Positions 1-8,359 of a DNA stretch of 64,000 nucleotides are shown here, in pieces. The notes below the pieces were generated by a model. The model had not been told where the DNA came from. It was given only the letters and a program-made list of their open reading frames with translations, and searched no databases. Each line of letters opens with the position of its first letter. Positions within the stretch are counted from its first letter, which is position 1. The stretch is from Breznakibacter sp047600785 (GTDB lineage: Bacteria > Bacteroidota > Bacteroidia > Bacteroidales > Marinilabiliaceae). The position numbers were made by a program, and so were the translations under genes. The DNA is taken from positions 1,922,001 through 1,986,000 of the forward strand of contig JASGKH010000002.1 in the NCBI GenBank assembly GCA_047600785.1, in the 5' to 3' direction.

Positions 1-644
1 TGGCGACGGGTCAGAAACACTGCGCCCAGTACAAACGGGACCATATGGGCAATAACAGTGGCCCAAGCCACTCCTTTTATCCCCCAACCAAACACGACCA
101 CGAACAATAGATCCAACGCCACATTGGTTATGGCAGCTATCACCATAAACCACAAAGGGGTAAGGCTGTCTCCCATTCCCCTCAGGACCGATGCAATGCC
201 GTTGAATCCAAAAAACGCAACATTCCCCAACATATAGATATTAAAATATTGGGTGGCCAAAGGCATCACATGGGGCTCGATATTTAAAAAACTGAATATT
301 TGATAGCTAAAAAGGATTCCAAATGCGGTAAGGACCACCGATGCCCCAAAAAGGAATATAAAGATGGTGCCGGTGGCTTTTTTCACCTCATCAAAACGTC
401 TGGCGCCAAAATATTGGGAGATCACCACCGTGGCACCGCTACCGATACCGATAACAAACGCGATAAGAGTATATATGACGGGGAAAGAGGCCCCAACAGC
501 GGCCAACGCTTCTTTTCCCAAAAAGCGGCCCACAATAATACTGTCAGCAATGTTGTAAGCTTGCTGGAGCATGTTGCCAAACACCAGTGGCCATGCAAAG
601 TTAAGGATCAATTTCCCTTCGTGTCCTTGCGTTAAATCTTTCAT
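1..644 (-). CDS. MATE family multidrug efflux transporter (partial, C-terminus outside window)
   Basis: Only the N-terminal 214 codons are present; the gene runs off the left edge. The reverse-strand translation starts MKDLTQGHEGKLILNFAWPL and continues with typical MATE helix sequences, including QQAYNIADSIIVGRFLG in helix 2 and a FGFNGIASVLRGMGDS stretch near the cut. MATE proteins are 12-helix inner-membrane antiporters that export drugs or metabolites in exchange for Na+ or H+. The ATG at 642-644 is the first in frame and precedes the conserved N-terminal motif. Family assignment is firm; substrate and ion cannot be told from sequence. Confidence 0.9.
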   Translation of the reverse strand, partial: MKDLTQGHEGKLILNFAWPLVFGNMLQQAYNIADSIIVGRFLGKEALAAVGASFPVIYTLIAFVIGIGSGATVVISQYFGARRFDEVKKATGTIFIFLFGASVVLTAFGILFSYQIFSFLNIEPHVMPLATQYFNIYMLGNVAFFGFNGIASVLRGMGDSLTPLWFMVIAAITNVALDLLFVVVFGWGIKGVAWATVIAHMVPFVLGAVFLTRR

Positions 645-885
645 CAATTCTCAATGATCAATCCACCGGCCTTTTAATGGCATCATTGTTATTTTTTATA
701 TGAAAAACCAACAACTGCGCGCTCTTTGGCGCGAAAATTGCAGGAAAAACCGCGTCATGGTAAGGAAGAGCATCGCTCAACGTCGATGATTGCAAAGCAA
801 TTAAAATTTGACGGATTGGACAAATGTTGGCTCCGCAAAAATCACAACTAAAGTTAACGGTTTTAAATCACTATGGAGGATTGTT

Positions 886-893
886 TACTTTTG
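886..893 (+). promoter_or_regulatory. Bacteroidetes -7 promoter element (TACTTTTG) for the DUF3078 gene
   Basis: TACTTTTG fits the Bacteroidetes -7 consensus TAnnTTTG. It lies 15 bases before the ATG at 909, so the mRNA leader would be very short. The more upstream in-frame ATG at 873 lies before this element and would not be on the transcript, which decides the start. No clear -33 box is seen. Confidence 0.55.
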
Positions 894-908
894 CCCCCTA
901 AAAAAGGT

Positions 909-2345
909 ATGTACAAATGGTTAGTAATTTTAGGATGTGGGATGGCAGCATCGGCAACGACCTTGGCAGCACCTCAATCAAGTCCCCATTTCCGCGAACT
1001 ACGTCCGGTACATTACACCATAGGGAGTTTGTCTGGAACCCCAAGCATCTGGAATTACCAATCTGACGAACCAACCAACTTATGGAATGCCAGCCCCGTT
1101 GTCAAATACATTTATATACACAACCAATGGCAAATGGGATTATTTTATTCCCAGGTGTATAAAGGCAGCATGAGCACTTACTCCATGCCACAGTTGTGGG
1201 AAAAGCCGCGTAAAACCATGCTGCACTCGCTTTTGTTGAAATACCGTACACCTAATTACGGGAAAATCGAATACAAACCATCCTATCTGTCCGGTAATTA
1301 TTTGCCCAATACACAAATATCCAGATTTTACGGAACTTCAAACCTACCCAAAGATGCATTTAGGGAAGCCCGGACCAACCGTATTGAAAATACGGCCAAC
1401 CGGTTAATGTTCAACAATCCTTCCATGGTACGCCATCAATGGAACAAAATACCTTCTCCGCACCGTTTTGTGATGGAAGGTGTATTGCTCGACAAAAAAG
1501 CAGCCCAGGAAGCTTTCCGGGCCAGCATCATAGATGTGAACAAAAAGCTGGAAAAACCTAAAACCGAACAGCGTTTGTGGACTTTAGCCGGCGTGGAAGC
1601 CCTGCAGTTAAGCCAGGCTTATTATTCCAATTGGGTCAAAGGCGGACAAAACTCCATCACCCTGTTGAGTAATTTAAACGTAACGGCCAACTACAAAAAA
1701 AACAAAGTGGAATGGGACAACAAAGGGATACACAAAATAGGGATACTGAATGCCGAAGGCCAGAAATCAAGAATCTCTGACGACCTGATCCAAATCACGT
1801 CCAAAGCTGGCCTCAACGCATCAAAGAAGTGGTATTACAGTACATTGTTCGATTTCAAATCACAATTTTTTTATGGCCGGGACAAAAGCAACTGGGACAA
1901 AATACTTTCCGGATTCATGTCCCCCGCTTACCTGACTTTTGCTTTGGGTATGGACTATAAGGCCCAAAACTTCACATTGATGCTCTCCCCCATTTCCTCA
2001 AAAACCACAATGGTCCTCAATACCGTCCATGTAGATCCAAGCCGTTACAATATTCCCGACGGAAAACGCTCTTATTCGCAAACGGGAGCTTCGGTAAACA
2101 GTAACTTTAAGTGGAAAATAAATACCGAATTTACCCTCACATCCAATTTTGATCTGTTTTACGGATACATGGCCGGTACCCCCGAGACCCAAATGGACTG
2201 GGACATAACGTTTGACATGCGGATCAACAAATATTTGTCGACCAAACTAAACCCTGTCTTGCGTTTTTACGGAAGCGAAAGTGACAACCTCCAGATGAAA
2301 GAGAACTTCAGTGTGGTATTCAGCTATAAGTTTCCCCAAAACTGA
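909..2345 (+). CDS. DUF3078 domain-containing outer-membrane protein
   Basis: Encodes 478 residues with an N-terminal signal peptide (MYKWLVILGCGMAASATTLA). The C-terminal half, from about residue 210, has the DUF3078 pattern: an LSQAYYSNWVKGGQNS motif followed by alternating amphipathic strands and a terminal aromatic-ended strand (FSVVFSYKF), as in outer-membrane beta-barrels. DUF3078 proteins are common in Bacteroidetes and their function is unknown. The start at 909 is chosen over an in-frame ATG at 873 because a -7 promoter element lies between them and the signal peptide begins at 909. The gene is monocistronic and convergent with mutS2, with a hairpin between them. Confidence 0.85.
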   Translation: MYKWLVILGCGMAASATTLAAPQSSPHFRELRPVHYTIGSLSGTPSIWNYQSDEPTNLWNASPVVKYIYIHNQWQMGLFYSQVYKGSMSTYSMPQLWEKPRKTMLHSLLLKYRTPNYGKIEYKPSYLSGNYLPNTQISRFYGTSNLPKDAFREARTNRIENTANRLMFNNPSMVRHQWNKIPSPHRFVMEGVLLDKKAAQEAFRASIIDVNKKLEKPKTEQRLWTLAGVEALQLSQAYYSNWVKGGQNSITLLSNLNVTANYKKNKVEWDNKGIHKIGILNAEGQKSRISDDLIQITSKAGLNASKKWYYSTLFDFKSQFFYGRDKSNWDKILSGFMSPAYLTFALGMDYKAQNFTLMLSPISSKTTMVLNTVHVDPSRYNIPDGKRSYSQTGASVNSNFKWKINTEFTLTSNFDLFYGYMAGTPETQMDWDITFDMRINKYLSTKLNPVLRFYGSESDNLQMKENFSVVFSYKFPQN

Positions 2346-2356
2346 CAAAATACAGA

Positions 2357-2394
2357 GGCAGTGAAAGACAAACAGGCCTTTTGTCCCCACTGCC
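2357..2394. terminator. Hairpin between convergent DUF3078 gene and mutS2, probable bidirectional terminator
   Basis: Outer arms GGCAGTG (2357-2363) and CACTGCC (2388-2394) enclose inner arms GACAAA and TTTGTC. It is placed between two convergent stop codons. There is no long T-run on either side, so termination is inferred from position. Confidence 0.5.
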
Positions 2395-2430
2395 CCGATA
2401 ATTATCAACTACGCCGCCTAAGACGATCTC

Positions 2431-4918
2431 CTATCCGATCTCCACAATGGTGATTCCATTGCCGCCAAATTGCACGTGCTCGTCGCGGTATGATGTCACC
2501 ATGGAAATAGAGGCAAGGTAATCGCGGATAATTTTTCGTAAAATGCCGTCCCCTTTCCCGTGAAGAATCTTTAAGGTTGTGGCTTCGCACACAATGGCAT
2601 CATCGACGTGGTCAATCACACGCAGCAACGCATCATCGGCCCTCATGCCACGTACATCAATATCGGGCTTAAAATTGAGCTTCTTTTGCCGCACGCTTTC
2701 CGAAATAGCCGACATTACCGGCTGAAATGCCTGTTTGACCTCTTTCTTAAACGCATTCCGGCTGATTCGGGCCAACCGGTTCAATTTGACACTGGTCTTA
2801 AGGTTGCCAAAAGCCACCAACGCATTTTTACCGTCAATTTCCAATATTTCGCCCGGGACATCTTGCCCTTCCAACTTCACGGTATCGCCTTTGGCCAAAG
2901 GAAAGTTTTCGATCGTCGAATTGGCCGTCGATTTATTTTCGGTTTTCGGGGGCTGTTGTTTGTTCGTTTTGCGTTGTTGGCGTTCCACGATCTGGCGCAT
3001 TTTCCGTTCCACTATTTCGTCAGCCGCTTCGTTGGCCTCAACCTGCTCCTTAAGTTCAGAGAGCTTTTCACGTACCAACCTGGTGCGCTCCTTTTCGGCC
3101 TGCGATTCACGAATCTCGCGGATGGTATTTTCGATCTGCTTATTTACATCGGCCAATAACTGAGCCGCCTGGCTTTTAGCTTGCTTGATAATCTCCTTTT
3201 TCTCCTTTTGCACTTTCTCCAGCTCGGTTTGGTATTGGACCAACACCCCATCCAGCTTTTTCTCGCTCATCCTGATGGATTCCCGTTTCTGCTCCCAATA
3301 ACGCTTGTCTCGCACAATCTCGCGCAAATGTTTGTCGAAATCAATATGGTCTTGCCCGATTTTTTCTTTCGCTTCACCAAGTATCGATTCGGACAACCCA
3401 ATTTTCCGGGCTATCTCAAAAGCAAACGAACTGCCAGGTTTCCCCATTTCCAACTTAAACAATGGTTGTATGGCATGCGTATCGAACATCATGGCCCCAT
3501 TGACAATGCCCGGCGTTTGTGCCGCAAAATGCTTCAGGTTGGTATAGTGAGTGGTAATAACGCCGTAAACGCCTTGCCTGTTAAGCTGTGCCAACACCGA
3601 TTCGGCAATGGCACCGCCCAACATCGGTTCCGTCCCCGTCCCAAATTCATCAACCAACACTAACGTTTTGTCGTTACCGTTTCGCACAAAATATTTCATG
3701 TTGGTCAAGTGCGAGCTATAGGTACTTAAATCGTTTTCAATACTTTGCTCGTCCCCCATGTCAATAAAAATGTGATCGAAAATACCCATTTTCGACCCTT
3801 CATCCATAGGTACTAGAAGCCCGCATTGCATCATATATTGGATAAGCCCCACCGATTGAAGGCAGACCGACTTACCTCCCGCATTGGGTCCCGAAATAAG
3901 AAGGATGCGTTGGTGTTGGTTCAATTCAATGGTCAAAGGCACCACCGTTTGCCCCAATGGATGGAATTGCAGAAATAACAAAGGGTGTACGGCCATTCCC
4001 CAATAAAACTCAGTGGTTTGACGCACCACCGGCAACAAGCTGTTGGTGCGTTGTGCCAGTTTGGCTTTGGCCATTAAAAAATCAATCAGCCCAAGAAACT
4101 GATACGCATTGAGCAAATCGGGCAGATAAGGTCTGATGTCGTTGCTGATAAGGGTTAGAATACGTACCACCTCGCGCCGTTCGGCATATTCCAACTCCCG
4201 GATTTCGTTGTTTATTTCCACAATTTCGGCCGGTTCGATAAACGTTGTTTTTCCGGTAGCCGACTCATCGTGTATAATACCGCCTATTTTTCGTTTATTG
4301 GGCGAAGGCACGGGAATAACAGCCCGACCGTCGCGAATGGAAACCGCCGCATCCGAATCGACCAGCCCCTGGGTCTTAGCTTGCCGCAAAATAGCCTGCA
4401 TCTTTTTTGATACCGTGGCCATATGCGACTGGATATCGGACCGTATCCGGGCCAATTCGGGCGATGCATGATCTTTTATTTTCCCGTACTTGTCGAGGAT
4501 GGCATTCGATACGGTCTACAATGAACGGGTGCATTTCAACGCCTTCGGCTTCATGTTTTAAGCGTGGATATTCATCGACATTCTTCGATGCCAAAAAACG
4601 TACCAAGTCCCGGATAGATGCCAGCGACCGACGCAGATCGAAAAGTTCCTTTTCTTCGAGGAACAGCCCTTCCACCCTGATTTTCTTCAGGGCATCACGG
4701 ACATCGGCAAACACAATGGTCGGCAGATTATCGGCTTGGCTAAGGATGCACAAAAGCTCACTGGTCAATTCCAGCTTTGCCGTTACTTCCCCAAAATCGG
4801 ACGAAAACGACATCCCATCGACCATCTCAATGCCCATCTGACTGGCACAATATTCTTTAAGCAATTCCCTGATACGGGTAAATTTTATTTTCTCTTCAAA
4901 ATTGAAAGGATATACCAC
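2431..4918 (-). pseudogene. mutS2: Endonuclease MutS2, interrupted by a single-base frameshift
   Basis: Two overlapping reverse frames together make one MutS2. The N-terminal frame starts at a GTG at 4918 (MVYPFNFEEKIKFTR) and stays in phase to about 4506. The C-terminal frame runs from there to the stop at 2431. One extra base (TT at 4505-4506) explains the break: removing it gives MHPFIVDRIDAILDKYGKIK, the expected family sequence. The rest is intact: Walker A GPNAGGKS, Walker B LVLVDEFGTGTEP, a long coiled coil, and a C-terminal Smr nuclease domain with DVRGMRADDAL and LHGKGDG. MutS2 acts on branched DNA or stalled, collided ribosomes rather than in mismatch repair. Total length is 2488 bases, one more than a multiple of three. 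It may be a sequencing error, a true mutation or a young pseudogene. Confidence 0.9.
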
Positions 4919-4935
4919 AACTCATAAAATTTTGA

Positions 4936-4943
4936 CAAATTTA
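4936..4943 (-). promoter_or_regulatory. -7 promoter element (TAAATTTG) for mutS2
   Basis: On the minus strand TAAATTTG matches TAnnTTTG and sits 17 bases upstream of the mutS2 GTG start. The -33 region is weak. Confidence 0.4.
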
Positions 4944-5059
4944 ATACTTTATCGTACTATGCCGAAAAATGGCTCCGTGAATGAAAGGTTACAAAAACAC
5001 GACCTGACACAGAACCTGAAAAATGCACAAACCGTAAGAACATTAAACCATCCTCAACA

Positions 5060-6361
5060 ATGGCGAAAAAGTTACTTTCGAAATTATATCAGAATTACCT
5101 CAAGAAGTTCATCTTTTTCAGGAGCGAAAGACATGGGATCCAGGAACTTCTCTATTTCTATTCGTTGTACATTACCTTTCTGCTCTCTTTTGTTTCCATA
5201 ATCACCAATATCATATTGAGGATCCCTTTCGTCGTCAATATCTTTGCAGCCATCGGGGTGGTACTTTCGTTGTTCCTGTTTTGGCTCGCTTACCGTAAAA
5301 ACAAGATAGGACTATCGCAGAATATCTTTCTCGCTTACTTATTCCTTGCATTAAACGGATTATGGATTTACACCGAAGGCAGTGCCGGTTCGACGCTGAT
5401 TATCATGCAAGCCCTTCTGCTGATGGTCATCTTTTTCATCCCATCAAAAAAAATGTTGCCTGCCATTATCGTGGTTTTTGTTAACGTAATGACTCTCTTC
5501 GCACTGGAGGTCTTTGCACCGTCGGCCATTGTCAAATATGAAAGCTCCGTCCAGCGTACGCTTGATATATTCCAGGTCACACTGATTTTCTTTTTGCTTG
5601 AGCTTCCGGTAATTATTTATGCAAAAAGATCTATTCTAAATGAACGAAATGCTGCCATCAAATCGGAAGCCGAAAAAACTTCCTTTTTTTTAAGCCTCAG
5701 CCACGAGATACGTACCCCGATGAATGCCATTCTGGGCTTTTCCGAATTACTGGAAGATGATGAATTGACCAGGGAGCAGCGGCAACACTATCTGTCGATC
5801 ATCAATCAAAACGGACGTACGTTAATGAATCTGCTGAACAATGTCATCAGCTTCTCAAAACTTGAATCCAACCAAAATTCGGTAACCATCAGTTCCATCG
5901 ATGCCAACGAATTAATCCAACAGGTTTATGATTCATTGCAACAAACAATAGACAGGACCAAACACATTGAATTCAGGATGAGCCGGGAAGATCCGTCACC
6001 AACCATATTGACCGATGTATTAAAAATCTACCAGATACTGCTCAACATATCTTTCAATGCCATAAAGTTTACCGATGACGGATTTGTAGAGATAAGCTAC
6101 AACCAGTATCCCGGTTACATTGTTTTCCACATTAAGGATACCGGCAGCGGGATTCCCAAGGAGGCCCAGGAAAATATATTTGACCAGTTCAAGCAAGCCG
6201 GACAAACGCTAAAATCATCCACGCAACATGGCGCCGGTTTAGGATTGGCCATTTGCAAAAGACTGGCACATCTTATTGATGCAGAGATTACGTTAGAATC
6301 TGAGGTCGGCAAGGGGACCACCTTTTTTGTAAAAGTCCCGATGAAAATCCTTCACCGGTAG
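5060..6361 (+). CDS. Membrane-bound sensor histidine kinase
   Basis: A 433-residue kinase. About six hydrophobic helices span residues 32-190 and there is no recognisable periplasmic domain, so sensing is probably within the membrane. A HisKA dimerisation domain follows with the phospho-acceptor His215 in SLSHEIRTPMNAILGFSELL. The HATPase domain is complete: N-box Asn333 (LLNISFNAIKFT), G1 box DTGSGIP at 360, and G2 box GAGLGLAI at 391. There is no receiver domain and no response regulator next to it, so it is an orphan kinase whose partner must lie elsewhere. It is divergent from mutS2 and ends before a clear terminator. Confidence 0.9.
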   Translation: MAKKLLSKLYQNYLKKFIFFRSERHGIQELLYFYSLYITFLLSFVSIITNIILRIPFVVNIFAAIGVVLSLFLFWLAYRKNKIGLSQNIFLAYLFLALNGLWIYTEGSAGSTLIIMQALLLMVIFFIPSKKMLPAIIVVFVNVMTLFALEVFAPSAIVKYESSVQRTLDIFQVTLIFFLLELPVIIYAKRSILNERNAAIKSEAEKTSFFLSLSHEIRTPMNAILGFSELLEDDELTREQRQHYLSIINQNGRTLMNLLNNVISFSKLESNQNSVTISSIDANELIQQVYDSLQQTIDRTKHIEFRMSREDPSPTILTDVLKIYQILLNISFNAIKFTDDGFVEISYNQYPGYIVFHIKDTGSGIPKEAQENIFDQFKQAGQTLKSSTQHGAGLGLAICKRLAHLIDAEITLESEVGKGTTFFVKVPMKILHR

Positions 6362-6509
6362 GATCAAAAGAAACCCTAAAGTATTGACAACAGGAAAACG
6401 GTGATGTAATTTTAGTTTGCTTTTCATACTCTCCTGGTTTCCAAAATAGAAACACCTGAAAAAAGATGTGTGTAAGGTTTAAGGTTAGTAATTTAAAGGT
6501 GTTTCAATG

Positions 6510-6544
6510 GCCTGTCCCTATTTTTGAGACAGGCTACTTTTTTT
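6510..6544 (+). terminator. Rho-independent terminator after the histidine kinase
   Basis: Stem GCCTGTC (6510-6516) and GACAGGC (6528-6534) followed by TACTTTTTTT. A wider inverted repeat, AACACCT at 6451 and AGGTGTT at 6497, lies just upstream. Confidence 0.75.
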
Positions 6545-6557
6545 ATAACACATAACA

Positions 6558-6980
6558 TCAGATGCTTTTCAGCTTGCCCAACAGGTTGTCGAGCCCGAGG
6601 AGGATGGCTACCGCCAGTGATACATAAATGAACACCGTCGGAACCGAGCGAAACCATTCCGCCAACTGTCTGATGCCATTGGTAAGGTAATCCAGCTGCT
6701 TTAATCTGAGCGATTGTCCTAAAGTTTCCACATAAGCGTTGCCCAATTGCATGTCGTACCATACGCAGGACACAACAAAGAGCAGAGCACCCAGGCCCCA
6801 CCACAGCTTTTTCCAGTCGAACACGCTTCTTTTAACTTGCAACGGTTGTGCCGCCCAATCGGCCATGACCCGTTGCATGATTTTTTTCTGCAACCCTGCG
6901 GGCGCCTCTTGCGGTCCGAACGATTTGAACAATTCGCGCAAACGTTGTTCCTCCACATGGTTGTTTAACTTCTCGTCCAT
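6558..6980 (-). CDS. Small membrane protein, likely anti-sigma factor of the adjacent ECF sigma
   Basis: A 140-residue protein with an N-terminal soluble helix-rich part (residues 1-55) and two hydrophobic segments (about 59-75 and 113-131). It starts 7 bases after the ECF sigma stop codon on the same strand, the usual arrangement for a sigma/anti-sigma pair. The soluble N-terminus would face the cytoplasm and could hold the sigma factor. No ASD zinc motif (HxxxCxxC) is present, so it would be a non-zinc type. The role is inferred from context and topology, not from a recognised domain. Confidence 0.65.
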   Translation of the reverse strand: MDEKLNNHVEEQRLRELFKSFGPQEAPAGLQKKIMQRVMADWAAQPLQVKRSVFDWKKLWWGLGALLFVVSCVWYDMQLGNAYVETLGQSLRLKQLDYLTNGIRQLAEWFRSVPTVFIYVSLAVAILLGLDNLLGKLKSI

Positions 6981-6987
6981 GGCACGG

Positions 6988-7557
6988 TTACTTTAATTCA
7001 TAAAATTCATCTTTCAACATCACCGACAATTGCCTGTGTAATTGTTTTCGGGCCCGATGCAGCTTCACTTTGATGTTGGAAACCGATAATCCGGTGATTT
7101 TTTGTATTTCGTCGACAGAAAGCTCTTTGTAATAAAACAAAATTACGACAAAAGCATCATCTTCTTCCAACCGGGCAAGGGCATTCTGCAAAAGTACCCT
7201 TTTGTCTTGGTCTTCAAGCGATTTATCTGCTTGTGCATCCACCCCTGCCAATTTGCCCTTTTCCATCAGGTCAATGTCGACGAATACCTGTTTCTTGTTC
7301 CTGCCGGCCGACACTGCCGTGCGGTACACAATTTGGTACAACCAAGTAGAAAAGGCAGACCGGCCTTCAAATGACACAAGGTTTCGATAGGCTTTAAAAA
7401 ATGCATCCTGCACAACTTCTTCGGCCTCTTCGCGACGTTTTACGATGCTAAGCGCCAAAGTAAAAGCCATGTGCTGATATTTATCCACCAACGTGGCAAA
7501 CGCGGCCACATCGCCTTCCACCACTTGTTTCACTATGTACTTGTCCGCATCTTTCAC
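6988..7557 (-). CDS. ECF-family RNA polymerase sigma factor
   Basis: A 189-residue sigma-70 family member with only regions 2 and 4. Region 2 (about residues 20-90) contains AEEVVQDAFFKAYRNL and the FSTWLYQIVYRTA segment. Region 4 (about 125-180) contains LSVDEIQKITGLSVSNIKVKLHRARKQL, the -35-binding helix-turn-helix. The start is a GTG at 7557; no in-frame ATG lies nearby. It probably forms an operon with the membrane protein downstream, which likely sequesters it. The divergent DUF6249-like gene at 7761 may belong to the same envelope-stress unit. Confidence 0.9.
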   Translation of the reverse strand: MKDADKYIVKQVVEGDVAAFATLVDKYQHMAFTLALSIVKRREEAEEVVQDAFFKAYRNLVSFEGRSAFSTWLYQIVYRTAVSAGRNKKQVFVDIDLMEKGKLAGVDAQADKSLEDQDKRVLLQNALARLEEDDAFVVILFYYKELSVDEIQKITGLSVSNIKVKLHRARKQLHRQLSVMLKDEFYELK

Positions 7558-7760
7558 ACGAAAACATTTTAACTTATTCGGCCAACAAGCATAGGACGCC
7601 GTGAAAACGTGAAAAGTTACAAATCAAGTAAAGACAAACGTGAAAAATATTTCCCTTATTTTTTTATTGGTTTTTTGTAACCGGCATCAATATCATCGCG
7701 TCTCATGCACAAATCGCACATTGCAATGCCGAAAAAAACAAACAATTAAAACCATAAGCC

Positions 7761-8117
7761 ATGGAAATAGAATTAGTTCCTATCGTTTTCCTGGGAGGAT
7801 TGTACGCCACGATCATCTCGATTTCCTACTTCCGCACCCGCAAGACCGAAAGACTATCTTTGATAGCGGCTGGAAAAGAAGCCTCCATTTTCGACGAAGC
7901 CGATAAAAAACCGAAACTCCACTCCTCGTTCAAATACGGATTGTTGATGATAGGCCTGGCACTCGGACTGCTGGTCGGCGAAGCATTGGCCAAAAGTACT
8001 GCCATCAGGCCCGAAATTGCTTACACTTCAATGGTGTTGATTTTTGGGGGGATCAGTTTGTTATTTTTTTACTGGTACCAGAATAAAATGGCCCAAAAAA
8101 GTAAAAACGAAATATAA
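7761..8117 (+). CDS. Small two-helix membrane protein (DUF6249-like)
   Basis: A 118-residue protein with hydrophobic segments at about residues 5-22, 58-76 and 88-106, separated by a charged loop (FRTRKTERLSLIAAGKEASI). This layout resembles DUF6249 proteins, which in Bacteroidetes are often encoded beside ECF sigma/anti-sigma pairs, as here (divergent, 200 bases from the sigma start). The domain name is from memory of the family; function is unknown. A perfect 12-bp stem terminator follows. Confidence 0.7.
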   Translation: MEIELVPIVFLGGLYATIISISYFRTRKTERLSLIAAGKEASIFDEADKKPKLHSSFKYGLLMIGLALGLLVGEALAKSTAIRPEIAYTSMVLIFGGISLLFFYWYQNKMAQKSKNEI

Positions 8118-8140
8118 CCCAAAAGTCAGATTGGGAAAAT

Positions 8141-8178
8141 GAAAGAGGCTGTATCCTGATAACGGAACAGCCTCTTTC
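8141..8178 (+). terminator. Terminator hairpin after the DUF6249-like gene
   Basis: Perfect 12-bp arms GAAAGAGGCTGT (8141-8152) and ACAGCCTCTTTC (8167-8178) with a 14-base loop. The following TGTTTATG is only weakly T-rich. Confidence 0.65.
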
Positions 8179-8209
8179 TGTTTATGCAGAATTTTATTCT
8201 TCAAAAATT

Positions 8210-8286
8210 AAGGTTATCGTTTTATGGTTACTGCCATTCATCCAACGAAACGGCTTACCTAAATCCACAAAACAGTCGATAACCTT
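8210..8286 (-). other. 10-bp inverted repeat with a 57-base loop, 3' of aconitase
   Basis: AAGGTTATCG (8210-8219) and CGATAACCTT (8277-8286) are exact complements. Read on the minus strand the second arm is followed by AATTTTTG, so this could end the aconitase transcript or form a structured 3' UTR. Confidence 0.35.
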
Positions 8287-8359
8287 TTCAATTTTATTTG
8301 ATACAAACATACCTATCCAATCTTAACCGGATATTTGGCTTTTGTTAAGAAATCATGAA

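Noticed and set aside
2608..3663. Long plus-strand open frames opposite mutS2
   Set aside because: They are antisense to a gene with all MutS2 motifs and have no recognisable domains or starts.
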